This document shows, one piece after another, positions 19,569-30,200 of a stretch of DNA of 64,000 nucleotides. How positions within the stretch are numbered: the first letter of the stretch is position 1; every line of letters starts with the position of its first letter. The position numbers and the translations under genes were made by a program. The stretch covers positions 60,334,759 to 60,398,758 of the forward strand of contig NC_087063.1 of the NCBI RefSeq assembly GCF_963678635.1. Reading direction: 5' to 3'. The stretch is from Symsagittifera roscoffensis. Taxonomy: Eukaryota > Xenacoelomorpha > Acoela > Convolutidae. Under the pieces are notes generated by a model. That model saw only the letters and a list, made by a program, of their open reading frames with translations. It did not search any database and was not told the origin of the DNA.

Positions 19569-19793
19569 TTGACCCAGCTGAAAAAATGTAACCTCGGACT
19601 TTTAAAAATTTTTGATATGAAACCATCAGAATCGAGAATTACTCTACAGGTAATATTTGCGATATTAATCAATCAGAATGAAGTTTTCACAGATCTTAAT
19701 TTTTATTTAGATCAGAACAAAACTATGTTTGTCAAACTTCCCAATCAATCAATTTTATTGAGTGTTTCTGGCATAACTGACATATACAATTGA
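19569..19793 (+). CDS. Conserved 74-residue frame, copy C
   Basis: Identical duplicate of 16513-16737 within the second tandem unit. It begins at a non-ATG codon and its role is unknown. Confidence 0.2.
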   Translation: MTQLKKCNLGLLKIFDMKPSESRITLQVIFAILINQNEVFTDLNFYLDQNKTMFVKLPNQSILLSVSGITDIYN

Positions 19794-21640
19794 CAACAAT
19801 TTTAGATGAATTTGTTTTCTTGTCTGGTTTAATTATTTTTTTGATAATCAATTCAAATTTTGAAATTTCGATCAACGTTTTTTTGAATTGTTAAATTTCT
19901 AACCAGTGAAAAAAAAACCAAAATATACATTTTTATTGTTTTCTTTAGAGTATATTATATGAACCAATGAATTACAGAAAATCAAAAAATTAGTTTATAA
20001 AAATTCGTTAAAAGCATTCTGTAAATAGTGAGCGTGCCAATGTTAAAGTTATTTTTATTTCAATTCAAAATGCTTTTCAACTAATAAATTTATGTTTTTT
20101 TTCCAAGATGCAAAAAGTCAATCACTTTTTAACAATTTTGCGTATTTTTGAGAATTTTTTTTTGCAGGACGCAATTTTTTCAAATTCTTTTTTCTTATTG
20201 TTAAAATGTTGCTTAGAAATTATCAGTATTGATGACTTCGAGTGATATTCCCTATCTAAATACATTTTTTTTCTGATGTTTTTGGTTAAGATACGTGCAA
20301 AAATAGATTTTTCAATGATCAAATTTTGAACAAATAAATTCTTAAATCATTATTATTAACAGTGCAAAAAAAATTTATTACAATTTTCTTTAAAAAGCGA
20401 AATTAGAAAATGAAATGTTATCTTAAAATGTGAGTTTTTGGTTTCTTAACAAATGTGCAAAAATATTGTAAAATGTTTTGCAATTGCAAAAATTGTAATG
20501 CTTTTAAACAAGTATGCGAACTTTTTTAAAGATTTAAAAAAACATATGCAAAAACCAAACTTCTTTTTTCTTATGCATATGTAAAAATGCAAAACTTTGA
20601 TTTAAAAAACTTGTGAAATTATTGCTAAAATTGTTTCTTAATTGATGACTTTGAGTGATATTCCCTATCCTAATACCATGTTTTTCTGAAATTTTTGATC
20701 AATATGCATGCAAAAAATAGATTTCTTATGATCAAAAATAAAACAAAGAAAATCGTTCAAGTTTAATTTTTAACAGTGCAAGGAAAAGCGGTATAATGAC
20801 ATTTTTTTTTAGAAATTGAAAGCGGTATATAAAAAATTTTAATGAAATATTTTTTAATTTGCGAGATTTTCTTTGATTTTTTAGCAAGTGTGCAACATAT
20901 TTTATGAAAATTTTTGTAATTTAAAAACTGTTAAGATTTTATAAAAAATATGCAAAATTCTTCGAAAATTTTTTTGCATGATACAACTTTTTTCATGATT
21001 TTTTTAAAAATCCTATGCAAAAACCAAACTTCGTTTTGCTTATGAAAATGAAAAAAAAAACTATTTTTTTTTCTAAAGAACTTGTTAAGTTATTGCTAAT
21101 TTTTTTTCGTAATTGATGATTTTGAGTGCTATTCCCTATCTTAATACATTGTTTTTCTGATGTTTATGATCAACATACGAGCAAAAAATGATTTTTTTTA
21201 ATGATCAAAACTAGAACAAAGAATTTCATAAATTTTAATTTTCAGTAGTGCAGGAAAGTATTGTTACAATTTTTTTTAAAAATTCGAAAATTTTTTCATG
21301 AAATTTTTTTTATTTTGCAAGATTTTCTTTGATTTTTTCTACAAATTTTAAAAAGTTATGCATTGTGAAAAATTACTATGAATATTTTAACATGTTTTCT
21401 AAAAAAACTAATATTTTTTTTAATCTTGTGTGCGAAAATTTTGAGCATTTGGAGAAGTTAAACTTGATATAATTCTTTTTATAATCTTTACAATAAAACT
21501 TTGTAAAAATTTTCACCAATTGCAAATAAGTTTGGTTTTTTAACAAATTTTCCTTTGATCTCATCTCTTTTTTCCTATCTCTTAAAATAAAATTACTAGA
21601 CGTAAAAAAATTAAATTACAAAACACAAGACAACAACCAA

Positions 21641-21646
21641 TTTATT
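21641..21646 (-). terminator. Poly(A) signal of the R4 gene block
   Basis: Minus-strand AATAAA followed by the same GT-rich stretch as in R1. It terminates the R4 copy of the small gene. Confidence 0.45.
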
Positions 21647-21725
21647 TACAAATCAAATATCTGTCGAGCAGCTGAGTTCTTAAAATCTTGCAAGTTATCA
21701 ATGGAGCGCAAAACTGGTCTTGCCT

Positions 21726-21863
21726 CTATCGCCGGTAGTTGTCTTGGTGGTTCGCTGACTGGAGTTCTTGGCTCAGAAAATCCCTCATTTCTTCGATGGT
21801 GAAAGGGTTCTCCACAGATCCTTTTTCCCAAGGAAAGTGGAAATCGTCAACTGGTTGAGCCAT
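21726..21863 (-). CDS. R4 small protein, 45 residues
   Basis: A fourth copy of the 45-residue frame, ATG 21863 to TAG 21726, with the AATAAA kept downstream. The upstream 91-residue frame is broken in this copy by a five-base loss near 22010, so R4 is at least partly dead. Confidence 0.3.
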   Translation of the reverse strand: MAQPVDDFHFPWEKGSVENPFTIEEMRDFLSQELQSANHQDNYRR

Positions 21864-22195
21864 ATATCTAGAGCCAGGAGTGTCAGGGTAGGTAGTTCAT
21901 CCCCACATGCTCAGACACTTCCTCCATCATTTGCATTCTTCCAAGTTGGTTCTCTGTGATGGTTACTTGTGTCATATGATGTTCGTTGAAATCCCTTTGC
22001 ATTACTTCCCTTTGTGCCAGACTTGGATTGGGATGTTCATTCGTGCCAGAAAAACTGCAGACACTGTTTCTCGCTCTTGGATTTGTACTAGAACACTCGA
22101 AAATTCAAACGAGTACATAAGGTTGCTGTTTTGCACTGAGAAGATCAATTCGAGCAATAGCTTTTCTAAAAGACAGAGTAAAAAGAGCGGTTGAG
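21864..22195 (-). pseudogene. R4 copy of the 91-residue frame, frameshifted
   Basis: It aligns with 14685-14960 across its length, but five bases are missing near 22010 relative to R1-R3. This moves the frame and creates a stop after VWH. The flanks of the deletion are otherwise well conserved. Confidence 0.5.
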
Positions 22196-22680
22196 AGGGG
22201 GTTGAGAGGGAGATGGTTCTCGGTAGTTAAATTGGAAATAAATTGAATAGAGCTGAAAGAGGAGGTAGTTGAAGGTAGTCAACTTGTGAAAATAAACTGA
22301 TTTAAAGTTAAGAGGGAGGGGTAATTTCAACTTGAATGTGTGGGTTTAACCAATCAGAACTGATTTTCCAGATTTGGTGTGTAGTCGTGTCCAATCAAAA
22401 ACAAATATTAAAAAAATGAAAAAATAAAGAACTTTGCTGATGAGTTTTTACAAATTTGGGAATCGGGTCAGGAAGAAAAAGAGTCTTTGATATATTATCG
22501 TAAGAATTTTTGGTTAATATCATGTTTTCGAGAATAAATAAAATTTAGTTTCGGGTCAGGTATATTTCAGCAGTTGTGTGATGTCCCGACCAAAGTTAGG
22601 TCTAGAAATTTAAAGAATTCTGATTGTTTGAGTTTATAAAATGGAAAATTCTAGAACTTTCTCTATGATAAGAAAATTAA
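22196..22680. other. Partial AT-rich unit before the promoter array
   Basis: It repeats 15960-16300 and 19010-19360 in diverged form, including a decayed 62-residue frame near 22430-22520. No independent gene is seen. Confidence 0.5.
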
Positions 22681-22960
22681 GTGGGTGGTGACGTCACTTC
22701 TTTTTAAAGAATGACGTCATTACCAAAAAGGAGAGTTGCGTGGGTGGTGACATCACTTCTATTCGAAGAATGACATCATTTGCGGAAGATGAAAATGACG
22801 TCTTGACCATCGAAGGGTAACTGCGTAGGCGGTGACGTCACTTCATTAAAAGAATGACGTCATTACCATAAAGGGAAAAATTGCATATACGGCGACGTCA
22901 CCTCTATTCAAAGAATGACGTCATGACTATTAAAGGAGAAATGCGTAGGAGATAACGTCA
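22680..22960 (+). promoter_or_regulatory. Array of CRE-like palindromes (TGACGTCA)
   Basis: Ten sites matching TGACGTCA or one-base variants start at 22689, 22712, 22748, 22771, 22796, 22833, 22855, 22893, 22916 and 22953. They come in pairs 22-23 bases apart, with 36-38 bases between most pairs. TGACGTCA is the full consensus for CREB/ATF bZIP factors. The spacer in each pair (CTTCTnnnnAAAGAA) lets each pair also fold as an imperfect hairpin. The array ends 8 bases before a TATA box and upstream of PolB, so it probably acts as its enhancer and promoter. Confidence 0.75.
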
Positions 22961-22967
22961 TTGTTAG

Positions 22968-22975
22968 TATAAATA
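22968..22975 (+). promoter_or_regulatory. TATA box
   Basis: TATAAATA directly after the CRE array and about 190 bases before the first PolB coding sequence. Orientation and position suit transcription of PolB. Confidence 0.6.
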
Positions 22976-23140
22976 GGCTTATTTTATTGAATTGAATCAT
23001 TAATTTCGTTTGCCAATCAGAAACAGTCAATTGAATTTTACTTCAAACTTTACAATTCGTTACTTCGCGAAAAGAATAAACTAGGTTCTTTATTCAATTG
23101 GTACTTTATGTTTTTAATTTTGAATTATTCCTAATGTCCC

Positions 23141-23166
23141 AGTTTTTTTTTTTTTGTAAATGTTAG
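23141..23166 (+). promoter_or_regulatory. 3' splice site before the PolB frame
   Basis: A run of 13 T followed by GTAAATGTTAG. Readable PolB-type protein begins right after the AG without an ATG. The first exon would be upstream, or a leader would be trans-spliced; the sequence cannot decide. Confidence 0.45.
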
Positions 23167-23377
23167 ATAAAGCCTGCTCTAAACCGAAATGAGAAAGTCA
23201 AATGCAAGAAATGTGGCGATGAACACAGGAGATCTGATGCTGCGAGAAATCGAAAGTTATGTGAATACAAAGATGAAAATAAAGGTCCTAATTGTAACTT
23301 TATGCCCAGGAAGAAGAAAGATGAATTATCATGTTGCAAACGAGCATGCTCAACCAAGTTCAAACCAGTTGACGGTT

Positions 23378-23443
23378 TGTCCTTATTGTGAACAAGAGTT
23401 CCTAAGTTACTACTCTCTCCAGCTACATCGGAGAAAGGAACAT
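23378..23443 (+). other. C2H2 zinc finger in PolB
   Basis: Cys-x2-Cys-x12-His-x4-His in the 23189 frame (CPYC...H....H), with Phe and Leu at the usual core positions. Zinc fingers ahead of the exonuclease part occur in large invertebrate Polinton polymerases. Likely DNA binding. Confidence 0.7.
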
Positions 23444-24341
23444 GGAGCTATGCAACGAAAACCTAGTGATACAGTGGCGGATTTGAACAAGATTGTGGAG
23501 GAAGAAGGGCAAGTTGGAGGAAAATTGAAGGAGAAAATTAGTGCTTGCCAAAATTTCCTAGTAAATACGGAGATGGAAAATGAGAGACATAAGGTTTTAA
23601 CTTCCAAATTTCCAAGTTGGATGAGAAAGTTATCAATGAGAAACTTGAAGAAGTCTTCAAGCCCGATTCTGCCGCTAAAATCAACATTGCTCTGGGCTTC
23701 GTTCTTCAAAATATTGACACTAGTGAATATCGAGATTTCTATGCCCATGAAAACAATACTTTATTTGAAAGATCCCACTTACTGTGTACGCAAGCGGATT
23801 TGATAACAGTCCGACAAAAAGTAGAAAAACTTGATTTTGTGGAACAATGTGCCCAAGAACGTCAGAAAACAAAATGGAGATTCAATTGGATCACAAATGT
23901 GACAATTTTTGCTGATTTGTCCAAAAACTTTCCAATGGAATGTCCCGACTCTGTCTTACCCGAACTTTACACTAAGACATAGGCAAGTGAGCTGCCTTTT
24001 TTAAACAAAAACAAGGAAACGTACAAAGAATTTTTGTGTCTTTTCCGCGCTGGCCATATACATGAATGGACCCAATGATCTCGACTTTCACTTTTCTAGA
24101 TTTCTTACAGAATTCATAACAAAGTCTGTTTATGGTTCTAGAACTTTTTGTGAAGTTTCAGTAGAAGACTTACGTGTTGTCGAGGAAATTTGCAAAGAAA
24201 TATCTCTATATACGATTTCGATATCTAAGAAGGTGAACATACAGGAGAACTAGCTCAACGAAGTATTGGAGAATTTGATAAACAATTTAAATTACTTAGA
24301 TTTGTATGAATGATATGGAAAGTTTCTTCAAGTGCTTTGGA

Positions 24342-24404
24342 TGTCTTGGCTGTGACACCTTTTTCCACAAATCAGACCACTTCAATCAGCATCTCCTGAG
24401 ATGT
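24342..24404 (+). other. C2HC zinc finger in PolB
   Basis: Cys-x2-Cys-x12-His-x3-Cys, starting CLGCDTFFH. The last ligand is Cys. It lies about 130 bases before the exonuclease I motif. Confidence 0.6.
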
Positions 24405-24519
24405 AAAATCGAGTGAGATATATTCACCCAAAGAGCGTTTATGGGCATAGCGAAACCCTGTTTGAAAATCTAGAGGAGTCAGTCTTCAAGTTTCTGAAGA
24501 AAACAAATTTTTCAATAAT

Positions 24520-25080
24520 CTAGCAATTTACGATTTCAAGTCGATTTGTGTTCCTTCAGAGGAACTAAAAGAAACACAAACTATAACCTGGATTAGAAAA
24601 CATATCCCAATTTCAGTCTCCATATCATCAAATCTGACTGGTGAACCCACCTTTTTGTACAACAAGGATCCACAGAACTTGATAATCGATTTTGTAAGCA
24701 ACCTTTTACTGTTGGCTGAAAAAAGTAAGCTGGAGATGAGAACGAAGTTTCAAGATATTGAAGTTGCTGTCAAGGAACGAATGAAAAAGATCTTTAATCA
24801 GCTGAACGAACAAGGTAAAAACTTTTCAATTTAAAAAACTTGAGTACGAAGACGAATGCATTGAAGTTTCGGAAGAAACAGACATTTCAACACAGTTCTT
24901 ATGAATTCAAACAAATCAAATCATTGATTTGAAACAACATTTTGAAGATATGTAAATTCTTTACCTGTTCATGGAATTAGTAGTGGTGGATAAGATTTGA
25001 ACTTGACCAGGTCCTACCTTATACCCTATTTGATTCACGATAAAGAACAAGAAACAACAGTCATCAAAAAAGCGAACAAT
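24520..25080 (+). other. PolB 3'-5' exonuclease part, damaged
   Basis: At 24532 the motif I region reads AIYDFKSIC. The second acidic residue of DxE has become Lys. Near 24985 the motif II region reads GISSGG-stop-DLNL, where the family normally has an Asn or Ser-Gly-x-Tyr-Asp arrangement. The key Asp survives but a stop precedes it. At least one frameshift lies between the two motifs. Confidence 0.6.
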
Positions 25081-25082
25081 TT

Positions 25083-25858
25083 ATGTCTTTCAAGTTTGGA
25101 GATGTACAATTTCTCGACAAAAATAAATTTCTGGGTGGAGCATTTACTCTGGACTCTTTTCTCAAAGCCTATAAAGCTAGTAAAAGATTCTTTCCCTATG
25201 AGTTGTTTGATAACCCAGACAAACTTGATTTTCCCCAATTGCCACCGTGTGAAGACTTTTTCAGTAAACCTAGAAAGAACAAAACTCTAGACAAAGACTT
25301 CGTCGATTATGAGAAATTGAGAAAAAGTGGGCTTGACGAACAACAAGCACTGAAAAACTGTAAAATCAAGACTGTGCCTCCATCTGATTTGGATAATTAC
25401 AACTACTTACAAGAGACTTGAAAAAAAAAAGAATGGCTGTGTTCAAAGACTTTTTGAAGTGGTACAACAACAAGGATGTAGCTCCAACCCTGGAGGCAAC
25501 GCAAAAAATGATTCAGTTTTATCATAACAAGGGAATTGACATGTTAAAACTTGGATGTACTCTTCCAAATCTAGCAAACATGTGTCTACATAAATCTACA
25601 AATTACAAGTTTTATCCGTTTTGCGAAAGTGATAAAGATTTGTGTGAAAAAATACGAGAAGCCATGACCGGTGGGCCTTCCATTTTACTCACTCAAAAAG
25701 CTGTGGTTGATGGAACATTCATCGGAATTTCATCATCTGTTTGTAATTCATTTGTTGGAATTGATGCGAGTCAGCTCTACCCCTTCTCAATGTGTCAAGA
25801 TATGACAACAGGACTGTACACAAATTGGGAGTTTGACACTGATATGCTGAAAATCTAG
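25083..25858 (+). other. PolB palm start with motif A
   Basis: Two frames (25083-25421 and 25418-25858) abut across one frameshift and together give about 250 residues of clean protein. IDASQLYPFSM at about 25760 matches polymerase motif A (D-x3-LYP), the first metal-binding Asp of the palm, encoded at 25763-25765. Confidence 0.75.
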
Positions 25859-25891
25859 GATAGACATGATCAAACTCGCAACTTTGAGAAT

Positions 25892-26117
25892 ATGGTCATG
25901 TCTTTTTACCATGAAACAAGTCCAAAATGTAATTTGAGAGCTTTTTTAGATCTGGTACACAGAAAAATAATCGACTGTTTGAATGTGGACGGTTATTGTG
26001 ATCACTGTAAGACAGTGTTCGAAGCAATGGGATATTACTACCACTTTTGTTCTTGTCCAGAAGTTCTTCCCTCCTTAACAGATCACGACATTGAACGAGG
26101 AAATAAGAAAAGAGAGA
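25892..26117 (+). other. Cys/His-rich segment after PolB motif A
   Basis: An open frame continuing PolB after a stop at 25856. It contains VDGYCDHCKTVFEAMG and HFCSC, an arrangement of Asp, Glu, Cys and His that could be a zinc-stabilised nuclease-like insert between palm motifs. That reading is tentative. The frame ends in ...KKREMDD, where LTR sequence begins. Confidence 0.5.
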
Positions 26118-26774
26118 TGGATGATGGATTGACCCTTTCCTCTTTCTAGCTACTCATGCTCTGAAATACAATATAAAAATGTAGTCAATTCAACTACTCA
26201 GGGCATCACAGCAGCTAAAAAGTAAGTTTTGCAGTCTTCTAAGTCCCTGGGCACCGGGCCTCCAATCCCACTCTCCCTCTGAGATAACACTCTTATCTCC
26301 CTAACCTCGCGGCACGCGAGGGTACTGATCCGCTCAAGGATGTCCCACTGGACCGTCCTTCCGTATGGTTTCTTCAAGGTAAGCGTCTTACCGTGTCTTG
26401 TTTCCACAATAAGAGGCTTCGTATTTCTAGCATTTATTCTTGTGAACTGATTCTTGTCTTGCTAATTCGGGGTCTGTTGTTTCTGATTTTTTTTTGCCAA
26501 ATATGGCCGTTTTTGCATTTCTCGGAAATAGACCGCTTAGAATCAAATGTTGAAAATTAAAATATCCAGAATATTCTGACCCTTCTTTTTACTGGTAATC
26601 GATCGCTTAGGCCTCTGTCGTCTTTTTTTAGGGCCGCGGCAGGTTTGACTATGCCTATCTGGCACAATGGCTTAATTAGTTAATCAACCAAAATAGTCAA
26701 TCTTCCCAGTCTACGGCTAAAATAAAATTTCGAAGTTGCCATGCTTTTTCGCGCCATTCTGGTCGAATGTCACA
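26111..26774 (-). repeat. LTR of element copy 2
   Basis: The first 40 bases match 9095-9135 almost exactly. Later similarity is patchy but collinear, including both hairpin sites and the block around ATGGCCGTTTT. It ends at TCACA before ACTCCCCGG. An extra perfect hairpin, CCTCGCG/CGCGAGG with a GCA loop, lies at 26305-26321. About 100 bases near the right end are extra relative to copy 1. Confidence 0.65.
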
Positions 26775-27277
26775 AACTCCCCGGATAGCTCAGTTAATGT
26801 CCTCATTGAGTCTCGTGGTATTCATCAAAATGGTACAGTCATCAATTCATCAAAGTGGGTTGGTACTATGCCGTCGGAACAGAATTTACAAAACGCATGA
26901 AATCACTTTTATCCACGTCACATGGACTCACTACAGAATTCAAATGGCTTCATACTACACTGGTATAGGCTTCCAAATTCTTTCACTCATCCGCACTTTT
27001 GAAGATATAATTTAAGATAAAATATCTTTTCTGACTTTTGATGCCAATTTAAAACTTTTTCTCCTTGGTTTGAAGGGTTTTTCTCCCAGTTTCAATGGCA
27101 AGCTTAATTGCTTGGTTTCTCAATTGACTTTTTCTCACATAAAAAATTCTGAGTTTTGACATCCTCTCTTAGTTACTTCTTTGTTCACTTTTTCTGTTTT
27201 TTCTTCGTTTAGAAGTTCTAACGCTTCTAAATTCTTCTAATCTTTGTCCTTTTTGCATTTTGTTTTCCGACTCATTG
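26775..27277. other. Non-coding 3' part of element copy 2
   Basis: The first 150 bases are a diverged version of 245-400. No gene is supported; the remainder is T-rich. Confidence 0.4.
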
Positions 27278-30200
27278 TCAATGCTCCATCTCCTCCTCCT
27301 GCGGCATCGACTCCGCACTTTCAATTTCAGTGTCTTGCAACATGTTGGTGGCCGTTCTGACGCTGTTGGAAGCAGTCATCCAACACCTCTGCTCTTCTAC
27401 CCTTTGTTTACAACAATGTAGAGGGTCTACATTAGTCTCCCCATTCCTGTAGAAGCTGTTGTGGAGACACAACGTCATGTTTTTCTGCAGGTCTCCATTC
27501 AACATCTCTTCTCTTTCTCTCCCGTCACACTCACTTGTTCTGGACGTTCTTTTCACCGCGGTAGTCACTGCATTCCGAGGAGTTACGAAAGCTCGCTTGA
27601 AAGCTCCCGCTTCAATGTCCAGCTGAGACGCACTGTACACTCTGCTGTGCTTCGACATATGCTTCTTGGCATACTCGTACAACCATGCATTCATGTTGGC
27701 TCCAAACCATGCCATCAGTCGTCTTCTGGCCCCAATTTTCTTCACTTCCGTCGTAATGTTCAAGATTTTGCACATTGTCGCAAGAAGATCTAAACTTTTT
27801 AGACAATCAAGCTCTTCCAGGTGTTCTTTCGTCGGTATCTCCTGTCAATTGTTCTCCTGTACATGATCTTCCAGCCATCGACTTGCCATCATAACTCTGG
27901 CACTATTCTTATGGGTTGTGATGAATCTGGTAAGCCCAAGAAGAGCAGCTCTCCAGAGTCCCTGATCAACACCAGATTACTGCGCCCGTGAAACCACCAT
28001 TTTTGTAGTAAGCAATGGCACGATAATTTCATCATGCGTCAACATGATGCTCATCCAGTTGCGCTTTCCCGACGCCTCCAGGTGCGCCTCTCCAAAGCCT
28101 CCAGTAGTTGTTCCATATCATCATTACTCGGTGGATTTCGTCGTTTTTGTCATCTGCATTATAATCTGTCGCCGTTCCTGTCTTTCAAAGTCACTCAAAA
28201 CCCCACTAGCATATCCCATGAACTTCTTTCCCAGTATCGGCTCTAAATCGTCTTTAGTTCCTCCCGGAACTGCTACGAACATCTTACATAGCACCTCGTA
28301 AGACTTTTCCAACATTCTCGCTAATCTCACACATTTCGGCACTGAGAAGGCTTGATCCAAGATCATTCTCGTACTCTTCACATCCACTGCTACAAGGTGT
28401 GATAGGTATCGGCTTTCGCACATCGGAGCCAAGGTCGATCCCTCTAAATATCGCGCTCCCAACGGTCTGCGGTAAGTCTCACACCGCCGGATGTTTCTAT
28501 TTCTGCTTCTATCGCTTCTCTCCATTTTGCAATATATTTCTGTTCGGTTTCCAACACTCCTGGACACACTTTTACGCTGATGGCCGTGACCATCTAATGC
28601 TTTTGTTTTAGATTTAATGGTGACACTAATGAGCCAAACATGCTGTAGAAATCTAGTGCAGTCACTAGATTCACCCTAGTTCCTTCGTGGCAATCTGCAA
28701 TCATTTTCGTTTCCATTTTTGCTTTCATTATTATATTCTCGAACAGTATTGTCAATTGCTTGTAATGCTTTGCCAAGGTCTTTACACAATTGAGACCTCC
28801 ATGCTTATGACCTTTCAGTCCACGAAATTTCGCTAAACAGCTAACAGGCGTAACCCAGTCCTCTTGTCCCCAGCCAGGCAACCACACATTGTTTTCTCGG
28901 TTGCTGTTGGAGGCTGTTGTCATCAAGTTATAAATGATGTTGAGGTCACGAAAGTTACAGTCTGAATTCAACTCCCTTTGCACATCCTGTGTTTTACGCG
29001 CAATAATGAATCTGCATTAGGACTCGGACACCATGATGGTTTCACCAACTCCCACACCACCATTAGGCTCGTTCTCAGTAATTCATCCGAGAATCCCAAT
29101 TCAAATTCCACTCAGATTTTGGCACTGAAGTTGCAGTCACCTTTACTACCAACACAAGTCCCAAATTAGCCTGCTGATTGGCAGCGCTCCTTGTCGTTGC
29201 ATTTCTTGATAACCAGAATCTTAGCAACACCGCTTGTTCGTAGTCGAAGAAAAAATCACGTATGTGTTCATTGATGAAACGGCTGTGCGCTATCCCTGCG
29301 ACTCCCGACCTGAATTGTATGATTTCTTCCGAATCGGTCCGCAATACTCACTGGACTTCGTTAGTGCTCCCATTGATTCTTTTGTGAGTCTCAGATCTTT
29401 ATATGAGAATCTTCGTTTTTTATCGATCTTCTTCATTGGTTTCAGTTCTACAGGCTCCTTCATAAGTACTCGCATCGGTTTGCTCTGATGTATGTCTAAC
29501 AGCGATTGTAAGAGCAAAGTTTTTGCTCGATCACTACCTTCTCTCAGCATCTTGGCACAAGTATTCCACGCTGGCAACAATATTTGTTGAATCGGACGCA
29601 ACAGAGAGCGTCTCTCCGTTTCGCACACGCTACTGCCGCTCCTTCTTGGGTCATGAGGTCTCTTAAACTTGTCATTAAAAGCACCTTCTCTTCATTTGAT
29701 CTTTTCCTTTCTTCTGAGTCATATTCTTCCATTGTCAATCCAGTCATGCACCAAGCGAACCTAAGTTGAAGGTCAGTTCTGACGTAAGGTACCGCCATCA
29801 GAGCGTGTTTTTTCGGAGTGGTTCTCATCTCCTCTTCAAAGTGATGTAAAACCACCGCTCTTCACGGTAAACTCACTAACTGGTCTATCGTTTCTGCATG
29901 CATCTCAGAGGAGACAAACGTTCCGTATGCCTTCTGTTTCATCGTTGTGCCTTGTATCATCTCCTCCAGATAACATTCTATGGCACCTTTGTTCTCTAGA
30001 GCAATTAGGTGTCTTCTAGCCGAGCTTCTGTACTTCATCATCTCCATGTATCAACCAGCGGGCTCATCAATCGATACGGTTTCGATACTGTCAATCGGTT
30101 ATGCTCTACCGGGATTAGCTGTCCTATGACGCTTCCTTTTCCATGATTCATGCAAGATTGTCTAGAATCTCGTAGGATACTCTGTCCACACTGGCTAAGT

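Larger units (their letters stand above)
18556..21580. repeat. 3-kb tandem duplication, unit 2
   Basis: This matches 15500-18555, but a 31-base segment present near 17468-17500 is missing at about 20527. The first 150 bases differ from unit 1 and match R4. The rest is almost identical, including homopolymer lengths, which points to a recent event. Confidence 0.8.
23167..26117 (+). pseudogene. Polinton-type protein-primed DNA polymerase B, broken and truncated
   Basis: Several plus-strand frames in succession read as one large protein: a Cys-rich block (23190-23360), a C2H2 finger (23378-23443), a long helical part, a second finger (24342-24404), the 3'-5' exonuclease part (from 24520) and the palm start with motif A (25763). 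This order fits the large polymerase ORFs of Polinton/Maverick elements in invertebrates. The family copies linear DNA by protein priming. The frame is interrupted many times by shifts and stops. The exonuclease I motif reads D-F-K instead of DxE, so proofreading would be dead. Coding similarity stops at 26117, where an LTR is joined. The catalytic YxDTDS region was not found in the window. Confidence 0.75.

Noticed and set aside
22680-22960. CRISPR array
   Set aside because: The repeats are short palindromes with similar spacers, in a eukaryotic context next to a TATA box. Spacers are not unique and no cas genes exist.
23410-23748. 112-residue minus-strand ORF
   Set aside because: It is antisense to the PolB zinc-finger region and is a shadow frame.
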